5,162 nt of DNA from JAHFOW01 sp964370795 (lineage in GTDB: Bacteria; Planctomycetota; Brocadiia; Brocadiales; Brocadiaceae). Positions 1 to 5,162 of this stretch are shown here, one piece after another. The notes below the pieces were generated by a model. It did not search any database, was not told where the DNA came from, and saw nothing but the letters and a program-made list of their open reading frames with translations. The stretch is from positions 1 through 5,162 of the forward strand of contig CAYJME010000225.1 in NCBI GenBank assembly GCA_964370795.1, given 5' to 3'. The translations under genes and the position numbers were made by a program. Position 1 is the first letter of the stretch, and each line of letters starts with the position of its first letter.

Positions 1-2
1 CC

Positions 3-403
3 AAGGCGGACGTGGACAAGATCATGGAAGAAGTGTTCATGGACGGCGGGCACCCAGACCTGCTGGTGATGAACCCGCGAGTGGCGAACCAACTGCGGGC
101 CTTGCTGGATAACAGCAGTTTTTGTGCGGGTGAGCCAGGACGAGAACAAAACTGGGCATGCGGGCAATCGACCAGGTAGTTACCCAGTATGGGGAGCTGG
201 AAATGGTGATGGACCGCTGGTGCCCAGTGACGGAAGCCTACATTTTGGAGAGCGGCAAGGTGGGTTTTTACACTCTACGAAGTTTCGAGATGAAGGAACT
301 CTCGCGATCCGGCGACAGCCTGAAGGGCGAAATGGTTGGAGAATTTTCGCTGCTGGTGGCGAATGCGGAGGCGCACGGAAAGATCACTGGAATCACTACA
401 TAA
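3..403 (+). pseudogene. Phage major capsid protein C-terminal part (SU10/DUF5309-like), two frameshifts, 5' end outside window
   Basis: Read in three successive frames, the segment gives one continuous C-terminal capsid sequence of about 132 residues. Frame one (3-~119) contains DLLVMNPRVANQLRALLDNS, frame two (124-156) VRVSQDENKTG, and frame three (158-403) MRAIDQVVTQYGELEMVMDR to AHGKITGITT and a TAA stop. The first shift falls in a run of five T (119-123), where one T too many is present. The second is one extra base near C157. 'Asn-Pro-Arg...', 'DRWCP' and the 'AEAHGKITG' ending fit the SU10-type major capsid family (structural shell protein of tailed phages), recognised from memory. No other phage gene is visible, so this is either a prophage remnant in decay or an intact gene with two indel errors in the assembly. 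The homopolymer location of the first shift favours error for that one. The start lies outside the window. Confidence 0.72.
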
Positions 404-426
404 CCCTACGGGTTATGTGTGATTCC
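389..426. repeat. 17-bp inverted repeat (hairpin) spanning the capsid stop codon
   Basis: GGAATCAC (389-396) pairs with GTGATTCC (419-426), and ACATAACCC (398-406) pairs with GGGTTATGT (410-418). Together they give 17 base pairs with a single bulged T397 and a three-base loop TAC (407-409). The capsid TAA (401-403) lies inside the left arm. Neither side is followed by a T tract, so it is not a canonical intrinsic terminator. It may act as an mRNA 3'-end stabiliser or factor-dependent terminator of the capsid transcript, or may be an inverted duplication of the gene end. The structure is seen directly; its role is inferred. Confidence 0.7.
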
Positions 427-780
427 TTGGGAGAACGGCGAAAACATATCTCGCAGAACAGGATGAGATCGCGGTTCTCCACGGCTGTGTAATGCCAGTT
501 ATTTAGTCCAGAAGTCTTGATGTCGGGAGGTCTCGAAGGCATAGGCAAAGCAAAAAGCAAGGGGAAATATAAGAACAAACCCGGGCCGGCTCGCTGCCCG
601 GGTCTGCGCGTAGTTAGGCGGTTAAACCTATCCTAAGGATTAAGCCGGGATGACTGGACTGGCAAAGAGAGAAACTACCCTTGTACGGGGTTAGTTCACC
701 TAGGCCAGCTAAAAAAAAACGATAGTGGAGAGACTTCCGGGAAAATTCGTTAATTATCGGATGGTAATTGCGGGTAGAAA
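404..780. other. Intergenic stretch between capsid fragment and ptsI
   Basis: I see no convincing coding region here. The open frames are short, lack ribosome-binding sites and have no recognisable family signature. The stretch holds the right arm of the capsid-end hairpin, a GC-rich hairpin at 579-603 (probable terminator of the leftward operon), a small interrupted palindrome ATCCT-A-AGGAT (630-640) and a run of nine A (711-719). No tRNA-like or rRNA-like sequence was recognised. Confidence 0.6.
579..603 (-). terminator. Probable Rho-independent terminator of the agaZ-like/ptsI operon
   Basis: ACCCGGGC (579-586) and GCCCGGGT (596-603) form an 8-bp GC-rich stem with a 9-base loop. Read on the minus strand the stem is followed by TTGTTCTTAT, a U-rich tail. 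On the plus strand what follows (CTGCGCG) is not U-rich. The direction therefore fits termination of the leftward transcript, about 180 bases past the ptsI stop. The tail is imperfect and the distance somewhat long, so this is a moderate call. Confidence 0.5.
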
Positions 781-2490
781 TCAAACGAAACTGAATCTGC
801 GTTCCATAAACAGTCTGACTTCGATTGACGAGTCCATTAGTAACACATCGGCGACTATTTTTCTGCATTCCGCCAGGGAGCAGTTTCGTATCACTTGTTT
901 GGCTCTCGGGATACCTGGAGAATTCATGCTAAATTCATCCAATTCCATGCCCAGCAAAATAGGGATCGCCAATGGCTCCCCAGCCAGCTCACCGCATAGC
1001 CCCACCCATTTACCGGCCGCATGTGCATGATCGATCACCTGTTTAATCAATCTTAACACCGCAGGTTCAAGAGCCGAGGCAATGCCGGAGACACGCGCAT
1101 TAGTGCGATCGGCAGCCATTGTGTACTGGCTAAGGTCGTTGGTGCCAATGGAAAAGAAATCCACTATCGGCGCCAGTTTGTCCGCCAAAATGGCAGCGGC
1201 GGGTACCTCGACCATGATGCCGATCTCTGGATTGCCTGCCTTTTCACCCGCACCTTCTAATTCAGCACGGCATTCGTCCAGCAGGGTGCGGGCAGATTGT
1301 ATTTCCGTGGTGGTCGATACCATGGGGAACATGATTTTCAAGTTGCCGGCTGCGGCGGAGCGGAGCGCAGCGCGCAATTGAGGCTTGAATATTTCCGGGT
1401 GCGCCAGGCACAGCCGGATGCCACGCAAGCCCAGAAAAGGATTCGATTCCTGTTCTAAATGCAGGTAAGGGATTTCCTTATCGCCACCCACATCAACGGT
1501 GCGCAGGATCACAGGGCGATCTTTGAATATTCGCAAAACTTCGGTGTAGGCAGCCACCTGGGCGTCTTCACTCGGTATTTGCGTTTGTTCGAGGAAAAGG
1601 AATTCAGTTCTAAAAAGCCCCACACCTTCTGCGCCATGTTGCAGCGCCGATACGGCGGCTTGCGGGTTGCCGATATTGGCCACTACTTCAACTCTGTGCC
1701 CGTCTCTGGTTATGGCCGGGTCTTTTGTCAGTTGCATTGCTTTTTGATAGGAAGCCGAATGTTCGGCCTGTTTTTTACGATAACTTGAAATGTCCTCTGC
1801 GCTCAATGCAATATGAATCTCGCCTAGCTCGCCATCCAAGACAACTTCACTGCCCGTTTTCGTTGCCAACAAGGATGCACCCAGGCCAACCACAGCCGGA
1901 ATGCCAAGTTGCCTGGCCAAGATGGCTGTGTGTGAAGTGGCGCCACCCTCTGCGGTAGCAAAGCCCAACAGCTTGGTCTTATCAAGCAGTACTGTGTCGG
2001 AGGGCGCCAGGTCACGGGCCATGATAATGGCAGGAGCTTCCAGGTCTTTAAACGCATTGGCCTTGCCATTGAGAATAATCAAGACGCGGTTGGCCACATC
2101 TCTAATGTCGGAGGCTCGCGCCTTTAAGTATTCATCCGACATCGCTTCCAGTTTTTGAGCGTATTGCTCGGCGACCTGTTGCGTTGCATATTCGGCGTTG
2201 ACGCGTTCCTTGACAATCATGTCTTGGATCGATTTTGTAAGTTCCGGGTCTTGCAGCATTAGTGCTTGAGCGCTAAAAATTGTCGCTTGCTGCGTGCCGA
2301 TCTCCATTTCAGCTTTTGCGCGTACCCGATCAAGATCTCTGACGGCGGTGGTGACCGCTTGCGAATAACGCAGCAATTCTGCCTGCGCGTTTTCGATCTG
2401 GCGACGTTCTGTCTCAGGCTGGAAAGATTCAAACAGGAAGAGGTAGCCGATGGCAATGCCCGGAGAAGCCGGGATCCCTCGAAGGATCAT
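781..2490 (-). CDS. ptsI: PTS Enzyme I (phosphoenolpyruvate-protein phosphotransferase)
   Basis: Cytoplasmic enzyme that takes phosphate from phosphoenolpyruvate onto an active-site histidine and passes it to HPr, driving PTS sugar uptake. The 569 residues match the usual family length (575 in E. coli). The N-terminal HPr-binding region covers about residues 3-125. The swivelling phosphohistidine domain holds GGATSHTAILARQLGIPAVVG (182-202) in pieces GGATSH and GIPAVVG, with H187 as the phospho-acceptor. The C-terminal PEP-binding barrel shows GLFRTEF (291-297, R294), TVDVGGDK (331-338), EVPAAA (428-433, E428), GTNDLSQYTMAADR (449-462, N451, D452) and GLCGELAG (497-504, catalytic C499). All key residues are present. 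The ATG at 2490 lies 9 bases after the agaZ-like stop and has an SD-like AAGGCGG, so the two genes are co-transcribed and probably translationally coupled. No ptsH is visible in the window. PEP synthase or pyruvate phosphate dikinase is excluded by domain order and length. Confidence 0.96.
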   Translation of the reverse strand: MILRGIPASPGIAIGYLFLFESFQPETERRQIENAQAELLRYSQAVTTAVRDLDRVRAKAEMEIGTQQATIFSAQALMLQDPELTKSIQDMIVKERVNAEYATQQVAEQYAQKLEAMSDEYLKARASDIRDVANRVLIILNGKANAFKDLEAPAIIMARDLAPSDTVLLDKTKLLGFATAEGGATSHTAILARQLGIPAVVGLGASLLATKTGSEVVLDGELGEIHIALSAEDISSYRKKQAEHSASYQKAMQLTKDPAITRDGHRVEVVANIGNPQAAVSALQHGAEGVGLFRTEFLFLEQTQIPSEDAQVAAYTEVLRIFKDRPVILRTVDVGGDKEIPYLHLEQESNPFLGLRGIRLCLAHPEIFKPQLRAALRSAAAGNLKIMFPMVSTTTEIQSARTLLDECRAELEGAGEKAGNPEIGIMVEVPAAAILADKLAPIVDFFSIGTNDLSQYTMAADRTNARVSGIASALEPAVLRLIKQVIDHAHAAGKWVGLCGELAGEPLAIPILLGMELDEFSMNSPGIPRAKQVIRNCSLAECRKIVADVLLMDSSIEVRLFMERRFSFV

Positions 2491-2494
2491 CTTG

Positions 2495-2501
2495 CCGCCT
2501 T
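2495..2501 (-). promoter_or_regulatory. Ribosome-binding site of ptsI, overlapping the upstream stop codon
   Basis: On the minus strand AAGGCGG lies 4 bases before the ptsI ATG and its AA is part of the TAA that ends the agaZ-like gene. It matches AAGGAGG at six of seven positions. The overlap of stop and SD implies translational coupling of the two genes and supports the ATG at 2490. Confidence 0.6.
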
Positions 2502-3819
2502 AAGGCAGTGAGCAGGCAAACACATAATCATCCAACACAACGGAGATTTTATCTGCGATCCAAGATGTCGGATTCTTATCCAGGCGGTCTTCTTGTATTT
2601 TGACGAATTGCGCCGGGAGGTATTGACTGACCAAACCCAAGGGAACTGAACTCTTTTCCAGATTGTGGATGAGTTGATCAATGGCCGTTTGGAGACCGGC
2701 CGTGTCCCAGTAGTACCGGGAGCGATCGCTGAGGCTGTACTTTCGAGCCAGTGCTTGTTCGGGATTCGAGCCACGATAATGATGTTTCCAATGTTCCGGC
2801 TGCGCCAGCATTGTCTCTTCCAGCACTTTCAGCAACTGGGATTCTCGTATGTCTGAATGGAGCAGGGCAATTTCTTTTTCGACATGCGCCAAGGCGAACA
2901 AAGCTTCACGAAACGCGAAGGTTAGCGCCGGCCCAACTTTTAGAATAGCAAAGTGGGATGCGACCAATTGTTTAAGTGCTGATCTGCTTTGATAATCGGT
3001 TGAATGCGCTTCAAATACCAATTTAGTCTCGATTTCGATAAAACGGGATAAGCCTGTAGTATTTGCAGGATCAAAGGTATGAACCAATTGGTCACCAAAC
3101 TCAACGCCCGGCTGTACTACCATGGCGACCACGCGGTTCCAAGCATCCTCAAGGCCGCGGCGTAGAAATGCTTCTTTGGTCAGTTCCAGAGTCTGGCGCG
3201 CGGCGTCGACTGTGGTAACTCTCGGCGATTCGTTCGGATCTTGTGTCCCTCCGGGGATAGGCACCTCTGTGCCGATAATGTAAACGGGTGGAGTCAGGTT
3301 TTCATTGGCCGAGGTTGTAGCTGCTTCTGCTGCTTCGCAAAGTTGCGACGCACGGTCAGCGGAAATGTCCGGAGGTAAAGGGAGATTTGGATCGTCATCC
3401 GCACAGCGCATACTGGCATCCAAATGGATCTTCTGGTACCCGGCCAATACGCTGTCTCGGATCAGCGTTTTGGCTTTGCCCATGGCCACATGCGAGTTTT
3501 CGTGCTGCCAGGGGTTCGGCCCTGCGTGATCAGCCCCTAAGCAGACCTGAGCGGAGGGCAGGCCTAGTTCCTGGGCTAAATTCGAAACGTAAGCGGAAAA
3601 ATCGGCAGGTTTCATGCTCGTATAGCCGCCGAATTGGTTGACCTGGTTGGAGGTGGATTCAATTATTAACAACCCCCCAGTTTCAAGGGCACACTGAATT
3701 GCCGTTTTTAAAACAAAGGGATTCGCAGAGCAGACACTGAAAACTCCAACAGACTCAGCTTTGCGATTCCTCTCGAGTAACCGAGTCAATTCCCTCAATG
3801 GATAATTATGGGCCACCAT
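2500..3819 (-). CDS. agaZ: AgaZ/KbaZ/GatZ-family protein: tagatose-bisphosphate aldolase 'non-catalytic subunit' or tagatose-6-phosphate 4-epimerase
   Basis: TIM-barrel protein of the GatZ/KbaZ family. From the chosen start it has 439 residues, close to the 420-426 of the E. coli proteins. Counted from the first possible ATG (3849), motifs are GVFSVCSANP (35-44), IESTSNQVNQFGGYTSM (63-79), CLGADHAGPNPWQ (103-115), HLDASMRCADD (142-152), IGTEVPIPGG (192-201), QPGVEFGD (246-253), VFEAHSTDYQ (278-287), LKVGPALTFAFREALFAL (303-320) and RSRYYW (376-381). In enteric bacteria such proteins assist the class II aldolase KbaY/GatY. As I recall, an Agrobacterium homologue in galactitol catabolism was shown to be a D-tagatose-6-phosphate 4-epimerase. 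No aldolase or kinase gene lies nearby, which makes the epimerase reading attractive but unproven. The start at 3819 is preferred because family members begin shortly before the SVCSAN motif and because the ATG at 3849 falls inside the -10 box of the likely promoter. Neither start has a clear SD. Distinguishing agaZ from gatZ/kbaZ is not possible from sequence; the adjacent AgaS-like gene favours aga. Confidence 0.9.
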   Translation of the reverse strand: MVAHNYPLRELTRLLERNRKAESVGVFSVCSANPFVLKTAIQCALETGGLLIIESTSNQVNQFGGYTSMKPADFSAYVSNLAQELGLPSAQVCLGADHAGPNPWQHENSHVAMGKAKTLIRDSVLAGYQKIHLDASMRCADDDPNLPLPPDISADRASQLCEAAEAATTSANENLTPPVYIIGTEVPIPGGTQDPNESPRVTTVDAARQTLELTKEAFLRRGLEDAWNRVVAMVVQPGVEFGDQLVHTFDPANTTGLSRFIEIETKLVFEAHSTDYQSRSALKQLVASHFAILKVGPALTFAFREALFALAHVEKEIALLHSDIRESQLLKVLEETMLAQPEHWKHHYRGSNPEQALARKYSLSDRSRYYWDTAGLQTAIDQLIHNLEKSSVPLGLVSQYLPAQFVKIQEDRLDKNPTSWIADKISVVLDDYVFACSLP

Positions 3820-3842
3820 AATGTTTGAATATGTTCGATTTA

Positions 3843-3872
3843 TTGACATTATAACATAAATGAACGTATAAT
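3843..3872 (+). promoter_or_regulatory. Sigma-70-type promoter for the DeoR-family regulator and SIS gene
   Basis: Perfect TTGACA (3843-3848) and perfect TATAAT (3867-3872), separated by 18 bases, point to the regulator gene. Transcription should start near 3879-3880, leaving only about 11 bases before the ATG at 3891. The -35 box overlaps the -10 box of the opposite promoter, and the whole element lies inside the inverted-repeat operator, suggesting autoregulation. Confidence 0.75.
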
Positions 3873-3875
3873 CAA
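3848..3875 (-). promoter_or_regulatory. Sigma-70-type promoter for the agaZ-like/ptsI operon
   Basis: On the minus strand TTGATT (3875-3870, four of six matches to TTGACA) is followed after 16 bases by a perfect TATAAT (3853-3848). Transcription would begin near 3841, upstream of the ATG at 3819 but downstream of the ATG at 3849. Its -35 box overlaps the -10 of the opposite promoter, so RNA polymerase probably cannot occupy both at once. Confidence 0.6.
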
Positions 3876-3890
3876 ACCGACAATAATCCC

Positions 3891-4658
3891 ATGCTCAAAG
3901 AAGAAAGACTCAAGACGATAGTCGACAAGGTACAAGAAGAAACCCGGGTGTTAGTCGCTGATCTCAGCCGTGCCCTTGGGGTTTCTGAAATGACCATTCG
4001 TCGAGATTTACAAGAACTCGAGACCACTGGGTGGATAGATCGGGTTCATGGCGGAGCGCTTTTGGCGAAACGGCAGAAGAATCGTTTAGAGCCCCCAGCG
4101 CTCGAGCGCATGGATTCTATGATGGCCGAAAAGAAACGTATTGCCGATTACATCGTCAATCTGGTCGAGCCAGGCGAGATGCTATTTATCGGTTCGGGGA
4201 CAACAACGCTCTATATCGCTCAGGCTCTCTCCGGCCGCGACAACCTCACCGTGGTAAGCAATGCACTACCCATCCTAAACGAGCTAGGTAGCAATTCCAA
4301 GATGACGGTTATCGGCGTAGGGGGCTTTCTGCGCCGGGCTGAGCTTTCTATGATCGGCAGTCTGGCAGAGGCAGAGATCCGTCATTTACGCGTAGATAAA
4401 GTGATTATCGGTATGCGCGGTATTCATCCCGAACATGGTCTCACCAGCGATCACCCTCAGGAAATTCTCACCGACCGACAGATCATGAGCATCAGTGACA
4501 CAGTGATCGTAGCCGCTGATCACACCAAGGTCGGGCAGGTCGCCTCCAGCATTACGGCGCCGATAGAAAAGGCAACCGTTATTGTGACTTCTAGCGGAGC
4601 CGATGCGAAGTTAGTGAGAGAGATTGAAAAAAAGGGCAGCCAAGTGATCTTAGTGTAA
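3891..4658 (+). CDS. DeoR/GlpR-family transcriptional regulator (AgaR-like repressor)
   Basis: DNA-binding repressor of sugar catabolism. The 255 residues match the family's usual ~250. An N-terminal winged helix-turn-helix (about 1-57) shows the family signature VADLSRALGVSEMTIRRDLQ (22-41) followed by RVHGGAL (51-57). The C-terminal sugar-phosphate sensor domain (about 75-232) has GSGTTT (101-106), VVSNALPI (121-128), GVGGFLRRAELSMIG (142-156), HGLTSDHP (182-189) and ADHTKVG (209-215). GMRGI (174-178) stands where many relatives have GxDGI or GxNGI, which may alter ligand recognition. It is transcribed divergently from the agaZ-like operon and lies 12 bases before the AgaS-like gene, so it most likely controls both. 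The effector is probably a hexose phosphate such as tagatose-6-phosphate or galactosamine-6-phosphate (inferred). The ATG at 3891 is preceded by no SD and only a ~11-base predicted leader. Assignment to AgaR rather than another DeoR subgroup rests on context only. Confidence 0.94.
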   Translation: MLKEERLKTIVDKVQEETRVLVADLSRALGVSEMTIRRDLQELETTGWIDRVHGGALLAKRQKNRLEPPALERMDSMMAEKKRIADYIVNLVEPGEMLFIGSGTTTLYIAQALSGRDNLTVVSNALPILNELGSNSKMTVIGVGGFLRRAELSMIGSLAEAEIRHLRVDKVIIGMRGIHPEHGLTSDHPQEILTDRQIMSISDTVIVAADHTKVGQVASSITAPIEKATVIVTSSGADAKLVREIEKKGSQVILV

Positions 4659-4660
4659 GC

Positions 4661-4665
4661 AGGAG
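4661..4665 (+). promoter_or_regulatory. Ribosome-binding site deciding the GTG start of the SIS gene
   Basis: AGGAG lies 5 bases before GTG 4671, directly after the regulator's TAA. No in-frame start exists between that TAA and 4671, and the next in-frame ATG (residue 84) would remove half of the first SIS motif region. This fixes the unusual GTG start. Confidence 0.75.
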
Positions 4666-4670
4666 AAAAA

Positions 4671-5162
4671 GTGGGCGCTGACGAATTCGTTACCCGGCAA
4701 GAAATCTTGTCGCAGCCTGAAACATGGCGCGAGACTTTGCACCAGCTTGCAAGCAACCCACATTCCGGGAAGCCCCGGATACAGGATTACGAACGGATCG
4801 TGTGTATTGGGTGTGGTTCGACCCATTACCTGTCCATCTGGGCGGCGCGACTGTTGCAGATACATACGCAAATTGAGTGCCAGGCACAGCCGAGTTCTGA
4901 GATCTTGTTCCGCCCGGAGATGTGTGGATCAAAAGATCGAAAAACATTATTGGTTGCCATCTCTCGTTCCGGGCAAACCAGTGAAACCATAGAGGCGGTA
5001 AGAACGTTCAAGTCGCGAGGAGCGGGTGACTGTTTGGCCATCACCTGCTATCCGGAATCGGATCTTTCCAGACTTGCGGATCATGTGATCGGAGTCCCTG
5101 CGGCGCAAGAACAGAGCGTGGCCCAGACCCGCTCCTTTACCAACATGATGTTGGGGGTCTCT
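4671..5162 (+). CDS. agaS: AgaS-like SIS-domain sugar-phosphate isomerase/deaminase, 3' end outside window
   Basis: The first 164 residues are in the window and the frame stays open to its last base. This is the N-terminal SIS domain of the GlmS-isomerase/AgaS group (COG2222-type), cytoplasmic. The opening FVTRQEILSQPETWRETL (6-23) fits the 'EI..QP..W' start of this group. CIGCGST (45-51) and SRSGQTSET (98-106) are sugar-phosphate-binding loops, and QEQSVAQTRSFTNM (146-159) carries the expected Glu (E147) and the SVAQT-SFT motif. There is no N-terminal glutaminase domain, so it is not glucosamine-6-phosphate synthase. AgaS converts galactosamine-6-phosphate to tagatose-6-phosphate plus ammonia, which would supply substrate to the divergent AgaZ-like protein. 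FrlB-like or other SIS deaminases remain possible. It is in the same operon as the regulator, 12 bases downstream, and starts with GTG after AGGAG. Confidence 0.87.
   Translation, partial: MGADEFVTRQEILSQPETWRETLHQLASNPHSGKPRIQDYERIVCIGCGSTHYLSIWAARLLQIHTQIECQAQPSSEILFRPEMCGSKDRKTLLVAISRSGQTSETIEAVRTFKSRGAGDCLAITCYPESDLSRLADHVIGVPAAQEQSVAQTRSFTNMMLGVS

Larger units (their letters stand above)
3823..3877. promoter_or_regulatory. Large inverted-repeat operator, likely DeoR-family binding region
   Basis: The left arm (3823-3843) reads GTTTGAATATGTTCGATTTA plus T. The right arm (3856-3877), read on the minus strand, begins GTTTGATTATACGTTCATTT and ends AT. The arms match apart from small one- and two-base gaps and a few substitutions, around a 12-base centre (3844-3855). 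Each arm has a GTTTGA and a GTTC half-site, so the left arm is also a tandem pair (ATGTTTGAAT, ATGTTCGATT, 8 of 10 identical). TATGTTCGAT (3830-3839) equals the half-site of the E. coli GlpR operator as I recall it, and GlpR is in the same family as the regulator encoded alongside. The repeat overlaps both divergent promoters, so binding should repress both operons. Confidence 0.65.

Noticed and set aside
396..578. Minus-strand 60-residue ORF
   Set aside because: No SD, no recognisable family, and it runs into the capsid-end hairpin. It looks like chance.
520..636. A 38-codon plus-strand ORF, basic, beginning MSGGLEGIG
   Set aside because: No SD before the ATG, it runs through the terminator-like hairpin, and no family is recognised. 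It could be a small phage gene but the evidence is too thin to annotate.
630..640. Interrupted palindrome ATCCT-A-AGGAT
   Set aside because: Only five pairs with a one-base centre and no promoter or gene start next to it. Expected by chance.
711..719. Run of nine A (U tract on the minus strand) as a terminator for ptsI
   Set aside because: No stable stem lies immediately before it on the minus strand; only about 3 pairs could be found.
725..1030. Plus-strand ORF extending into the ptsI end
   Set aside because: Antisense shadow of the well-conserved ptsI C-terminus, with no SD or family signature.
4671..5162. Possibility that this is glmS
   Set aside because: The frame opens directly into the SIS domain after an upstream in-frame stop, so there is no N-terminal glutaminase domain.
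1..5162. CRISPR array, tRNA, rRNA or insertion sequence
   Set aside because: No regularly spaced repeats, cloverleaf-like sequences, rRNA motifs or transposase-like proteins were seen on either strand.

Overview
The window looks like a piece of a bacterial chromosome of medium GC (about half by eye). It has a decayed or frameshifted phage fragment at the left edge and an amino-sugar/ketose-phosphate catabolic locus over the rest. The lineage cannot be fixed from the sequence. The mix of an AgaZ/GatZ-type protein, AgaS-type SIS protein, DeoR regulator and PTS Enzyme I, with weak or absent Shine-Dalgarno sites at two starts, is compatible with an Anaerolineae-like (Chloroflexota) or other free-living anaerobe. 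That is a guess with low weight.

Left part (1-780). Positions 3-403 encode the C-terminal ~132 residues of a phage major capsid protein of the SU10/DUF5309 kind, readable only by passing through two +1 frameshifts 34 bases apart. Its stop codon sits inside a 17-bp hairpin (389-426). The remaining ~380 bases hold no convincing gene. They do hold a GC-rich hairpin (579-603) whose U-rich side faces left, as expected for a terminator of the leftward operon.

Centre (781-3849, minus strand). A leftward two-gene unit: an AgaZ/KbaZ/GatZ-family protein (tagatose-bisphosphate aldolase 'non-catalytic subunit' family, possibly a tagatose-6-phosphate 4-epimerase), then 9 bases later ptsI, the phosphoenolpyruvate-protein phosphotransferase (Enzyme I) of the PTS. 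All Enzyme I catalytic motifs are present. No HPr, sugar-specific EII, class II aldolase (KbaY/GatY) or tagatose-6-phosphate kinase gene is visible in the window.

Right part (3891-5162, plus strand). A DeoR/GlpR-family repressor followed after 12 bases by an AgaS-like SIS-domain sugar-phosphate isomerase/deaminase that runs off the window. The short gap between the two divergent operons carries two mutually overlapping sigma-70-type promoters (one with perfect TTGACA and TATAAT boxes) embedded in a large imperfect inverted repeat with GTTTGA/GTTC half-sites. This is probably where the DeoR protein acts on both operons.

As a system: AgaS would convert galactosamine-6-phosphate (or a similar amino-sugar phosphate) to tagatose-6-phosphate, and the AgaZ-like protein would either assist an aldolase encoded elsewhere or epimerise tagatose-6-phosphate directly to fructose-6-phosphate. 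Enzyme I would energise PTS uptake, and DeoR would gate everything in response to a sugar phosphate. The possible kinase- and aldolase-free shortcut is the most interesting hypothesis here.
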